DNA of 64,000 nt. Source: an uncultured Actinomycetes bacterium (GTDB lineage Bacteria; Actinomycetota; Acidimicrobiia; Acidimicrobiales; RAAP-2). The notes under the pieces are model-generated. The model searched no databases. It saw only the letters and a list, made by a program, of their open reading frames with translations, and had not been told where the DNA came from. The DNA lies in assembly GCA_903870905.1 (NCBI GenBank), contig CAIQEU010000042.1:1-64000 (forward strand). Direction: 5' to 3'. The position numbers and the translations under genes were made by a program. Each line of letters starts with the position of its first letter. Within the stretch, counting starts at the first letter, position 1. Shown piece after piece: positions 25,401 to 32,524 of the stretch.

Positions 25401-26864
25401 GGTGGCGCTCCGGGGACCTTGACCTGGCACCTCGTCGGGCCGGTGCCTCCAACGGACAACTCCTGCGACCTGGCCTCATTCGCCGACGCCCCGATCACAG
25501 CGTCAGGAACGGTGGCGATTACTGGTGACGGCACCCTCACCGTCGGGCCAGTGACCCTCGGCACGGGTGGTTGCTACTCATGGGCCTACGAGCTCCTCGG
25601 AACCATCTACCCCTACGAGGCGTCCCTCCTCGCCGGTGGACCGAACGAGCAGACGACGGTGACGCCGTACCCTCCCCACATCACGACCACGGCGTCGACC
25701 GCAGTTGCCGGTGACGGGTCGTGGTCAATTGCTGACACCATCGTCGTCGACTCCATCCCAGTCGGCGACCCAACGCCACCGTCGCCGCTCGCCTGGACGC
25801 TCTACGGCCCCGTCCCCCTCGTGGAGGGCAACTGCCGAGATGCAGACTTCAGCGGCGCAGCCGTGGTGACAGCGGGTTCGATCGCCATTGCAGCCCCAGG
25901 AAATGGGACCTACACCACACCGTCGACCACGGTGTCTGCTCCGGGTTGCTACTCCTTCGGCACCTCACTCCCGGCTACGAGTTCCTCGCTCGCCGTCGAC
26001 GAAGCGCCTGGCGTGAATGCGGAAAGCGTTGCCGTCATCGCTCCGACGATCACCACGGCCACGAGTTCGCCGGTCGTCACCCCCGGCGCAGTAATCTCGG
26101 ATCACGTGACGATCGCCGGAACCGGCGGAGGAACGGGATCACTGGCGTGGCAACTGCTCGGCCCGGTGCCAACGCCATCTGCTGGTTGCGCTGACGCCAC
26201 GTTCACCGCTGCGCCGATTGCGGCGAGCGGGACCGTCGCAACCTCTGGCGACGAAACGCTCACCACTGGTCCGGTCACCGTCACGGGCGTTGGTTGCTTC
26301 GCCTGGAGCGACGTGCTGACGCCCACCACGACCCCTGGATTCCCGGGCCCAGTCACCTCATCGAGCGACACGAACGAAATCACCGAAGTCGCGCTCCACG
26401 TCACCTCCCTCGCCACCCACGCCCATCTCCGTGGAAGCGGGGCAACGTCGACGCTCAGCGACACCGTCACCATCACCGGCCTCCACGGCGTCTCGTCGAC
26501 GTTGACCTGGACGCTGCTCGGACCAGTCGCAACTCCTTCTGGAGGGTGCAGCGACGTCGACTGGTCGACAGCCCCAATCGCCGCCACGGGCAGCCTCGTC
26601 GTCACCGGCGACGGCGTGGTCGAAACACCAGCCACAACCGTCCCCGATACAGGGTGCTACTCCTTCGACGAGTCGCTCTCGGCCACGGCGTCGACCTCGG
26701 CGTCGCACACCGCTCCTGGGGAACCCCTCGAGACGGTCGAACGCACCTCGGACCAGCTCCCCTTCACCGGTGGCAACATCACCTCAACGCTGGTCGTTGG
26801 CGGTGCACTCCTCCTGAGCGGTGCTGCGCTCAGGTTGCTCGCCCGTCGCCGACGTACTGCCTGA
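22467..26864 (+). CDS. Large LPXTG-anchored surface protein with DUF11-like and repeated extracellular domains
   Basis: A 1465-residue secreted protein. The signal peptide (about 1-33) ends PAHAG. The first two thirds hold several beta-sandwich domains of the DUF11 or isopeptide-forming fimbrial kind, recognisable from segments such as VSISKSTADGGSVYEVNQPI, ATIVDRLPDALSYVSSTP and NVVIYDLLPRVGDVG. The last third is four tandem units of about 115-126 residues with paired cysteines. LPFTG (1431-1435), a hydrophobic helix and a basic tail form a sortase signal. It is probably a long adhesin or stalk. ATG 22467 gives the signal peptide; an in-frame GTG at 22338 would add 43 residues without one. 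Its stop lies one base from the stop of the convergent membrane-protein gene. Confidence 0.85.
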   Translation: MHAQRFLVRRCLLAAAAAIGLCTALAPLPAHAGTPRAQNAEIAISPSTQTQPTGAPQTYSIAVSCFGTGGSECGPNVVVRIPLNQATTPSMDDATWTYAATSPTDGLITSGPTVRGGVLTMTLDAAQFTAGFSSTIRLTVTPPNGITPTNTSWSLRPTIAGDAIATAAAPVPAHSTATAAPQVSISKSTADGGSVYEVNQPITFNLNARCTTASAGGLYPTSATIVDRLPDALSYVSSTPVGGVYDPTQHTVTWTVANGALSALPSGCRPEAAGPNLYSVTATAPATVPVLQPIKNTATFTATGPDATNPAGVTSSTSAQVPLNFVAFPPTGPGLGYASIAKTSLAPIPQAGIVTGNSYVATYPGDWVPVAAGPAYQVGAAAASYQTTVTYPLVGVYQSTVIDPLPCLDLSTGNVFSSGSSSGAPCENPAFTTQVIQVTSAGADTSVNGLGRAYAAGWRPQAILANGSTVNLVATKNVGLTASNAYFAAPAGSPIATIVLPPDDRLTNRSLQLTMWGFADRSLANLNASLNELRNTATVIPEITAGSPLQPLTAQASLFTIPQLISLGISKQFGTPGAGLNGTTQLTIIGAVTTPAAPLAHDIVLTDLLPLGLTWSNPTTSTTATLVQGAGATTTTVPADVALLRNYKGSGRQLIRITIARSAFSSKGAWRISLPTNFLLLKTPTELGLYPNSDQIFLAGLGAAQIADRCITPTQTGGGISSATFESDNHLDLAGDGFTNEQYCQNSATLQITGTGAAFTLQKSVQGALDALPKGPLGIGTTTPGGNGTFTLTWSNVGSDTMKNVVIYDLLPRVGDVGVSAGQTTVPRGSGTETLLTGLNVPSGVSVQYSTSVNPCRPEVFANASNSSCVDDWSSTPPSQLSTTTALRFFASANYARGTGFAVNVLVALPVGVVNTVAWNSAATNAQDQSNPQTTTLAAEPPKVGLVAPSSPDLVTATQTPVALAHASASDTVTITGTGGAPGTLTWHLVGPVPPTDNSCDLASFADAPITASGTVAITGDGTLTVGPVTLGTGGCYSWAYELLGTIYPYEASLLAGGPNEQTTVTPYPPHITTTASTAVAGDGSWSIADTIVVDSIPVGDPTPPSPLAWTLYGPVPLVEGNCRDADFSGAAVVTAGSIAIAAPGNGTYTTPSTTVSAPGCYSFGTSLPATSSSLAVDEAPGVNAESVAVIAPTITTATSSPVVTPGAVISDHVTIAGTGGGTGSLAWQLLGPVPTPSAGCADATFTAAPIAASGTVATSGDETLTTGPVTVTGVGCFAWSDVLTPTTTPGFPGPVTSSSDTNEITEVALHVTSLATHAHLRGSGATSTLSDTVTITGLHGVSSTLTWTLLGPVATPSGGCSDVDWSTAPIAATGSLVVTGDGVVETPATTVPDTGCYSFDESLSATASTSASHTAPGEPLETVERTSDQLPFTGGNITSTLVVGGALLLSGAALRLLARRRRTA
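25308..26742 (+). repeat. Four tandem extracellular repeat units in the 1465-residue LPXTG protein
   Basis: Unit boundaries are about 25308-25661, 25662-26039, 26040-26390 and 26391-26742. Each unit has a serine/threonine-rich lead, DTVTITG-like strand, LxWxLxGPVP, a cysteine about six residues later, SGTVAxxGDGTLxxxPxTV, then GCYS or GCFAW and a closing acidic ExxEV. The two cysteines per unit probably form a disulfide outside the cell. Confidence 0.8.
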
Positions 26865-26865
26865 C

Positions 26866-28086
26866 CTACGGGGCGTAGAGCAGGGCTCTCGTGAAGTAGA
26901 AGTGTGAGATTCCCGCCGTGACCACGGCGGTGGCGCCGACGACGAGCGCCACCGCCCAGGTCGGCAGGCGCCGAGCCAGCAGCATGGCCGGCGCTGCCGT
27001 GGCAATGGAACGAAGCCACCCACCGAGAACGCCGGACAAGATCACGCCGCCGTACACGAAGAGCCCGACGAGCGCAGGGTAGAGGTCGAGCGTGAGTGAG
27101 AAGTCCGACGTCCTGGCCCACAGGGCAACGCCAACAGCCCCGATACAGATGACCGAGGCCACCACGAACTGTGCGGCGATCCACCCCTTGGCGTGCGGCT
27201 GGAGGAGTTGCGCGAATGCATCTTGGTCTACGACGAGGTGCCAGGCCTGGCTGAATGGGTTGTGCGGTGGCAACAAGGTGGCGTTCGACTCACGCTGCAT
27301 CACGAGGTAGATCGACCACCGATGGAAGACCACTTGGTCGTGGAGGAACATAAGAACGAGGGGAATGGGCGCCACGAGGCCGAGTGCAGCCCGCCGAAGC
27401 CGGCGGCCCTGTGGCGCCGAGAGGGCCAGCACCACCATGAGGGCAGGAACGGCGTAGATGACCGAGGGGTAGCAGATGACCCCGAGTGCCAGGCCGAGCG
27501 CACTGAGCAGCGGGCGACCTCGGTGGAGCGCCACGATGGAGATCGATACCCCGAGGAGCCCGAGGCTCACCGGGAACAGGGCGAGCGAGAACACCGAACC
27601 GGGGAAGATCGCGATCCCGAGGAGCACCAGTCCCCCACGGAGCAGCGGACCTCGCCACAGCAACCCGATCCACAAAATGCCCAAGAACCCCAAGGTGGCG
27701 AGGTTGACGATGAGCACCGCCGCGCCACCGTCTGTCCACCCGGTGACCCCAGCAACGGCTCGGACCACGTAGGGGAATCCCGGAAGCCACGCAGCGGTCC
27801 CGCAGAGGTGGGCATGGGTCAGGTGGACGATGGATGCCGGACACGGCGTGAGCGTCCTTCCCCCCGACGCAATCGCCAGGTAGTTGAAGGCGTCGAGCCG
27901 CGTCCACGGCTTGGCATCGAATCCGAACGGTCCCGTGAAGTTCAGCGCCCGGATGGTGTCGATCGTGCGCATGAGCAGCCACACGGCGATCGGAGGGATG
28001 ACCGCACGCGCGAGGAGGCGAGGATCCTGCCACCACGATTCCTGATCGTGGGTCAGGGGAAGCTGCTGGCCCTCGTCGGTGCTCAT
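26866..28086 (-). CDS. Polytopic membrane protein, probable GT-C glycosyltransferase (PIG-V-like)
   Basis: A 406-residue protein with about nine to ten hydrophobic helices from residue 28 on. The first outer loop contains FGFDAKPWTRLDAFNYLAIA, with aspartates D54 and D62 placed as in GT-C mannosyltransferases of the PIG-V type (WDxxxY/FxxIA), followed by LPGFPYVVRAV. The enzyme would use a polyprenyl-phosphate sugar on the outer face of the membrane. The acceptor is unknown. Its start overlaps the methyltransferase stop by four bases, so they are coupled. It could also be a non-catalytic membrane protein of similar topology. Confidence 0.65.
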   Translation of the reverse strand: MSTDEGQQLPLTHDQESWWQDPRLLARAVIPPIAVWLLMRTIDTIRALNFTGPFGFDAKPWTRLDAFNYLAIASGGRTLTPCPASIVHLTHAHLCGTAAWLPGFPYVVRAVAGVTGWTDGGAAVLIVNLATLGFLGILWIGLLWRGPLLRGGLVLLGIAIFPGSVFSLALFPVSLGLLGVSISIVALHRGRPLLSALGLALGVICYPSVIYAVPALMVVLALSAPQGRRLRRAALGLVAPIPLVLMFLHDQVVFHRWSIYLVMQRESNATLLPPHNPFSQAWHLVVDQDAFAQLLQPHAKGWIAAQFVVASVICIGAVGVALWARTSDFSLTLDLYPALVGLFVYGGVILSGVLGGWLRSIATAAPAMLLARRLPTWAVALVVGATAVVTAGISHFYFTRALLYAP

Positions 28087-28886
28087 GGAGCGAGCGGCGT
28101 GGCGTACACCTGGACCTCGAGCGGGCAGGCGATCTGGCCATCGGCCCCTCGGAAGGGCTCGAGCTCGGTTCGAGCGATGCCGATGGCTTCATCGATCCGC
28201 TCTGCGTCAATCCCGGCGTCGAGGAGCATCGCTTCGGTGACCACATCGTCGAGTGCGCAGCGGTGGACGAGGGAGAAGGACTGCCAGGTCGGCGGAGCGA
28301 AGCCAGCCTCCAACAGGAGAGAGGCAACCCACTCTCGATCGCTGTGCGCGAAGGGGCCCTGGGGGACCCCTCCGGTGGGCGGCATCGCACGCTTGAACCC
28401 TCGGGCAGCGAGACGGTGCGCCATGAACGACAGATTGCCGTCCATTCCCTGCCACACCGCAGCGGTCAACGTTCCCCCTGGGGCCAGGTGCGCACCGAGG
28501 TTCCTGAACGCGGCGACGGGGTTGTCGAAGAACATCGTGCCGAACTGACTGATGATCCGGTCGAACGGACCTCCCGGAATCGCGTCCTCTTGAACGTCGG
28601 CTTCGAGGTAGGTCACCGACGGCGGATACGGCCGGCTCTCGGCGAGCCCGATCATCACCGGCGAGAGGTCTGCCCCAACGACACGCCCGGTGGAGCCAAC
28701 CACCTCGGCTGCAGCCACGGTGCAGATCCCTCCCCCGCAACCAACGTCGAGGACGCGTTGGCCGGCGTGGAGGTTGGCAATGGCGAGTAGCGGTGCGATG
28801 GCGTGGGAGGTGAACGGTTCTCTCGTTGGCCAGCGCTCAATCCGCTTCGGATCGGCGAAGTAGGTCCGTTGCCCCTCGTTTGCCAT
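28083..28886 (-). CDS. Class I SAM-dependent methyltransferase
   Basis: A 267-residue methyltransferase. Motif I is VLDVGCGGGICTVAAAEVVG (residues 46-65), followed by VVGADLSPVMIGLAE and the motif II/III segments VTYLEADVQEDAIPG and FDRIISQFGTMFF. The layout resembles ubiquinone or aromatic-polyketide type methyltransferases (UbiE-like), but the substrate cannot be named. ATG follows GGGGGA. A TAGTGT upstream at about 28915 may be the -10. It is divergent from the cupin gene and coupled to the GT-C-like gene. Confidence 0.82.
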   Translation of the reverse strand: MANEGQRTYFADPKRIERWPTREPFTSHAIAPLLAIANLHAGQRVLDVGCGGGICTVAAAEVVGSTGRVVGADLSPVMIGLAESRPYPPSVTYLEADVQEDAIPGGPFDRIISQFGTMFFDNPVAAFRNLGAHLAPGGTLTAAVWQGMDGNLSFMAHRLAARGFKRAMPPTGGVPQGPFAHSDREWVASLLLEAGFAPPTWQSFSLVHRCALDDVVTEAMLLDAGIDAERIDEAIGIARTELEPFRGADGQIACPLEVQVYATPLAP

Positions 28887-28932
28887 GTGGATTCCCCCAT
28901 CGGTTCAGTGCAACACTACGGTGACGACGAAC

Positions 28933-28938
28933 AGGAGG
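28933..28938 (+). promoter_or_regulatory. Strong ribosome binding site that fixes the cupin start
   Basis: AGGAGG, six bases before ATG 28945, selects that start over an in-frame ATG 60 bases upstream. A TACGGT at 28917-28922 may be the -10. Confidence 0.65.
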
Positions 28939-28944
28939 CCATCC

Positions 28945-29415
28945 ATGACCATGTCCGCAATCCCCAAAGCGCTCCACGTTGGCGAAGCCGATCTCCCCTT
29001 CGTCGACTTCGGTGACGGCAGCTCCATGCAGGTGCTCCAGATTGACGTCGAAGGCGGCCTGTGGGTGGTGCGCACCCGCTTCCAACCCGGTTACCAAGTC
29101 CAGACTCACAAGCACACCGGTGAGGTCTACGCCTTCACCCTGTCAGGTTCGTGGAAGTACCTCGAGTACCCAGAGGTCAACACCGCTGGCTCGTACCTCT
29201 ACGAACCAGCAGGATCCGTCCACACCTTGACGGTCCCTGACACCAACACCGAGATCACCGACGTGTTCTTCGCCATCAACGGTGCCAACATCAACGTAGA
29301 TGCCAACGGCAACGTGCTGTCGGTGTGGGACGCGCAGTACATCGCCGAGGGCTACCTCGCCCTGTGTGAGATGCAGGGCCATGGTCGACCCAGCATCCTC
29401 GGCTACCCGAGCTGA
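28945..29415 (+). CDS. Cupin protein, 2,4'-dihydroxyacetophenone dioxygenase-like
   Basis: A 156-residue single-cupin protein. The two cupin motifs are visible: GYQVQTHKHTGEVYAFTLSG, with metal-ligand histidines and glutamate, and YLYEPAGSVHTLTVP with the last histidine. The match extends to the 2,4'-dihydroxyacetophenone dioxygenase subgroup through GLWVVRTRFQPG and the late FAINGANINVDANG. Members cleave C-C bonds with iron and oxygen, but several are only annotated by similarity, so the reaction is an inference. It is followed 17 bases later by the second GT-C-like gene. Confidence 0.78.
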   Translation: MTMSAIPKALHVGEADLPFVDFGDGSSMQVLQIDVEGGLWVVRTRFQPGYQVQTHKHTGEVYAFTLSGSWKYLEYPEVNTAGSYLYEPAGSVHTLTVPDTNTEITDVFFAINGANINVDANGNVLSVWDAQYIAEGYLALCEMQGHGRPSILGYPS

Positions 29416-29432
29416 ACCGGCACCCGACGACG

Positions 29433-31073
29433 ATGCGGCGTCGGTTCGTCGTCCTCGCCCACTCCTCAGTCGTCATCCTCTTCCTGATCGGCCTCGTCGC
29501 TCGGCTCCAAGGACTGACCACGACCAGTGGGCTCTTCCGCGACGACGCATGGGTCATCGCACCGGTACGAGCACCCGGGGCGATCGCTACTCGATTGACC
29601 TGGACCTTCCCCGGTTTCGCCTACCTCGAGCGTGCCATCGCCTCCATCTCACCGACGTCGACGCTGCTTATCCAAGCGCTGCCGTTCCTGGCGGGGATCG
29701 CGGCGCTCCCGGTGCTGTGGTGGATGATTCGGCACGTCATCGACCAGCCTCGCCATGCACTGGCCATCGCCACGATCGTCGCACTGAGCCCCATCGCGCT
29801 CACCTACTCGACGAGAGCGAAGCCCTACGCCGTGGAGCTACTCCTTGCAGCGGGGCTCCTCGTGATCGCCGAGCACACGCGCCAACGGCCAACGACCCGA
29901 AACCTGGTGCAGTTCATCGCTTCGAGCATCGTGGCGACCTTCATCAGCTTCGCGGTCCTCCCCGTTCTCGTCGGCGGATGGGTAGCTGTTGGATGGTCGA
30001 CACCGAAGGGTCGGGGCGATCAAACACGAGTGCTGAGCGCGATGGCCGCTGCGGGGGTTGGGGCTGGTCTCATCGTGCTCGCGTTCTTCCACGGAACGCC
30101 ACCGTCCCTCCACACCTTCTGGGAGCCGTTCTACGTCTCCTACGACAGCCCCCTGGCGTTCCTCCGGTCACTCGAGCACATCGTCGGCGGGATCCCCCAC
30201 GGCCTCTTCGGTACCGCGATTCTCCAAGCCAACCACCCACTGGCTTCACTCGTCTCCCTCGTGGTCATCGTGCTCCTCATTGGGCTCGCCCGTCGCTTCG
30301 CTCGCTCGGGTGGCGAGGTTGCCCTCGCACCACTGGCAAGCGTGGGGGCGGCGTTCGCCCTCGCTGCGCTGCGCGTCGTGCCGCTCGGCACCGGTCGCAC
30401 CGACGAGGTGCTCTACCCCGCCATCGCCCTCATCATCGCCGGAGGACTCGCCACACCAGTCGCACTCCGGCCTGGATGCGTCACCGGTGTCGCTGGTGGA
30501 GCGGTTGGACTCTGGTCGCTCATCATCGTCATCTTGAGCTTCACCACCAATGCACCGCAGTACCCGACCATGGCCTGGAATGCGGTGGTCGTACCGATCG
30601 CGGCCGCACGAGTGATGCCGACCCCGTCGAAGGACACGGCACCAGCCCCAGAAACGACGGCCTTCGTCATCGACGCGCCGCTCCGCTACGACTGGGCGAT
30701 CGACCCGGGAGGACTGGCTGCGCCAGAGTTCCACATCACAAACGCCACTGAACCTGGCTACACCGTCGACGTGCCAACTGGGACGGAGGGCCTGTTCGTT
30801 GCTCCCGCTGACCCGGGCGATGCCACCTACGTGCCGCAACGCTGGGCGAAGCAGCTCACTGCAGCTTCGGCGGGTCCGTGGCAACGATCGGCCATCGTGT
30901 ACTTCGGCATCACTGAGCAGGTGGTCAACCCCACGACTGGACCCCTTGGGAGCGGAGCACGCGTCATCCACCGATCACCGCTCTACATGGCGCTCCTCGC
31001 CGACGGCTGGGTTGGTGAGCGGACGTACTTCAAGCCCGGCGTGTTCGCCCAGGTCCTCGTTCGATCCAACTGA
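29433..31073 (+). CDS. Polytopic membrane protein, probable GT-C glycosyltransferase (PMT/ArnT-like)
   Basis: A 546-residue protein with roughly ten hydrophobic helices, ending in a soluble domain from about residue 395. The first helix is followed by TTTSGLFRDDAWV, an acidic pair in the first outer loop like the DxD/DE sites of protein mannosyltransferases and ArnT. The segment SPIALTYSTRAKPYAVELLL fits the RxKPY-type loop of that superfamily. The sugar donor would be polyprenyl-linked. Acceptor and pathway are not known. The start ATG has no good Shine-Dalgarno, so it may depend on readthrough from the cupin gene. Confidence 0.62.
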   Translation: MRRRFVVLAHSSVVILFLIGLVARLQGLTTTSGLFRDDAWVIAPVRAPGAIATRLTWTFPGFAYLERAIASISPTSTLLIQALPFLAGIAALPVLWWMIRHVIDQPRHALAIATIVALSPIALTYSTRAKPYAVELLLAAGLLVIAEHTRQRPTTRNLVQFIASSIVATFISFAVLPVLVGGWVAVGWSTPKGRGDQTRVLSAMAAAGVGAGLIVLAFFHGTPPSLHTFWEPFYVSYDSPLAFLRSLEHIVGGIPHGLFGTAILQANHPLASLVSLVVIVLLIGLARRFARSGGEVALAPLASVGAAFALAALRVVPLGTGRTDEVLYPAIALIIAGGLATPVALRPGCVTGVAGGAVGLWSLIIVILSFTTNAPQYPTMAWNAVVVPIAAARVMPTPSKDTAPAPETTAFVIDAPLRYDWAIDPGGLAAPEFHITNATEPGYTVDVPTGTEGLFVAPADPGDATYVPQRWAKQLTAASAGPWQRSAIVYFGITEQVVNPTTGPLGSGARVIHRSPLYMALLADGWVGERTYFKPGVFAQVLVRSN

Positions 31074-31090
31074 TGGCTGAACACCCGTTC

Positions 31091-31096
31091 TAGAGT
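31091..31096 (+). promoter_or_regulatory. -10 element of the alcohol dehydrogenase gene (leaderless)
   Basis: TAGAGT, then TCGGCC, then ATG 31103. There is no Shine-Dalgarno, and the six-base gap places the transcription start at the ATG. Confidence 0.5.
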
Positions 31097-31102
31097 TCGG
31101 CC

Positions 31103-32146
31103 ATGCGCGCCGTCATCTGCAATGGTCCAGGTTCCATCACCGTCGAGAACGTTCCCGACCCAACCCTGCCCTCACCCTTCGGCGTCGTGGTTCGCGTTGA
31201 GCACACGGCGATCTGTGGCTCCGACCTCCACCTCTACCACGGCACCATTCCCGCCTCGGGCGTGCGCCTCGGCCACGAGGTTGTGGGAACCATTGTGGAG
31301 ATTGGTCCGAGCGTCTCTCGTCTCGCCCTCGGTGACCGCGTCCTCGTTTCGGGGGTCGTGGGCTGTGGCATCTGTGGCCCGTGCCGATCCGGCGACCTCG
31401 TGCGGTGCGCCAAGGGCATGCCGGTCGCCATTGGCACCAGCCTCGAGGTTCCCGGTGGCCAAGCAGAGTTCTTGGCCGTCGACTACGCCGACGCCTTCGT
31501 GACCAAGGTGCCAGACGGCGTTTCCATTGAGCAGGCCGTGCTCCTCACCGACATCTTGCCGACGGGGTACTTGGGCGCCGAAATGGCGAACATCTCCCCC
31601 GGTGATGACGTCGTCGTCTACGGCATGGGTCCTGTCGGCATCATGGCGCTCCAAGCAGCCGGACTCTTCGGTCCGGCTCGGATCTTCGCGGTCGACGTCG
31701 ACGCCGAACGCCTGGCCTTCGCCGAGAATTTGGGCGCAATTCCCCTCAACGCGAAGGACGCGCCGGCGTCGCTCCAGCTCATGGAGGCCACCGCTGGTCG
31801 AGGCGTCCAAGCAGCGATCGAGGCCATTGGTCACGACGACACCATCATGGATGCCACCTGTGCACTCGATGCCGGAGGAACGGTGTCCGTTGTCGGGGTG
31901 AATCTCAACATGGGGCTCCCAATGCCCATGGCCCTCGTGTTCTTGAAGCGACTCACGGTGCGTGCCGCACTGGCAGCGATTCCCTCGACGTGGAGCACGC
32001 TCATTCCGCTCCTGCTATCAGGTCGCCTCCGCCCTGAAGACGTCTTCACCCACCGCATGGGATTGAGCGAAGCGCCGCAGGCCTACGAGATGTTCGACAC
32101 CCACGCCGATGGCTGCCGCAAGATCCTGCTCGACCCCACTCGCTAG
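31103..32146 (+). CDS. Zinc-dependent alcohol dehydrogenase (MDR family)
   Basis: A 347-residue medium-chain dehydrogenase. Catalytic zinc ligands lie in ICGSDLHLYHG (C38) and GHEVVG; structural zinc is held by CGICGPCRSGDLVRC near residues 91-105. The Rossmann fold has VVVYGMGPVGIMALQAAGLFG and an acidic residue after strand 2 (IFAVDVDAERL), which favours NAD over NADP. The C-terminal SGRLRPEDVFTHRMGLSEAP is standard. The substrate alcohol is unknown. Its stop codon interlocks in a CTAG with that of the next, convergent gene. Confidence 0.9.
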   Translation: MRAVICNGPGSITVENVPDPTLPSPFGVVVRVEHTAICGSDLHLYHGTIPASGVRLGHEVVGTIVEIGPSVSRLALGDRVLVSGVVGCGICGPCRSGDLVRCAKGMPVAIGTSLEVPGGQAEFLAVDYADAFVTKVPDGVSIEQAVLLTDILPTGYLGAEMANISPGDDVVVYGMGPVGIMALQAAGLFGPARIFAVDVDAERLAFAENLGAIPLNAKDAPASLQLMEATAGRGVQAAIEAIGHDDTIMDATCALDAGGTVSVVGVNLNMGLPMPMALVFLKRLTVRAALAAIPSTWSTLIPLLLSGRLRPEDVFTHRMGLSEAPQAYEMFDTHADGCRKILLDPTR

Positions 32147-32487
32147 CCGAGGGGAAGTCCCGGCTGGTCGGCCAACGAGACCGCACCTGCCTTCTTGAGG
32201 GTGCCCTTGGCGTAGACCTGCTCAGGTCGGAAGGACCGAACTGCGTTCGTCCCCGATCGACCTCCAGCGGCCTCCACCCACGATTCGCCCGTTGCCTTAT
32301 TGGTGACGTGGGCCATGAAGGTGAAGGTGAGGCCACGACCAGCGACACCGTCGACGTCGATTGCGTCGCCGACTCTAAGGCCAGCCCAGGTCTCTAGGCG
32401 GTCGTACTTCGCCGCCCTCGTATCCACCACGGTCTTGCGTCTCGCCACAGAGCCATTCAAGCCGACCGGTGTACCACCTACGACCAT
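32143..32487 (-). CDS. Small conserved actinobacterial protein of unknown function
   Basis: About 114 residues. The conserved part runs from ARRKTVVDTRAAKYDRLETW through GLRVGDAIDVDGVAGRGLTF and VTNKATGESWVEAAGG to RSFRPEQVYAKG, a layout I recognise in short actinobacterial proteins that carry a beta-rich domain, but no function is known. No signal peptide or helix is present. ATG 32487 is chosen because a longer reading would run into the divergent nuclease gene; a GTG nearer the conserved part is possible. The stop overlaps the stop of the alcohol dehydrogenase gene. Confidence 0.55.
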   Translation of the reverse strand: MVVGGTPVGLNGSVARRKTVVDTRAAKYDRLETWAGLRVGDAIDVDGVAGRGLTFTFMAHVTNKATGESWVEAAGGRSGTNAVRSFRPEQVYAKGTLKKAGAVSLADQPGLPLG

Positions 32488-32512
32488 CACCGCTCGTGCC
32501 ACAGCCGACCCG

Positions 32513-32518
32513 TACCCT
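32513..32518 (+). promoter_or_regulatory. -10 element of the PD-(D/E)XK nuclease gene (leaderless)
   Basis: TACCCT, then CTCGGC, then ATG 32525. There is no Shine-Dalgarno. The short divergent gap (37 bases) holds nothing else recognisable. Confidence 0.5.
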
Positions 32519-32524
32519 CTCGGC

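Noticed and set aside
27193-28548. A 451-codon plus-strand reading frame across the GT-C-like and methyltransferase genes
   Set aside because: It spans two genes on the other strand, both with clear family motifs, and itself resembles nothing.
28885-28944. An upstream in-frame ATG for the cupin gene
   Set aside because: The added 20 residues are not conserved and overlap the methyltransferase promoter region, whereas ATG 28945 has AGGAGG at ideal spacing.
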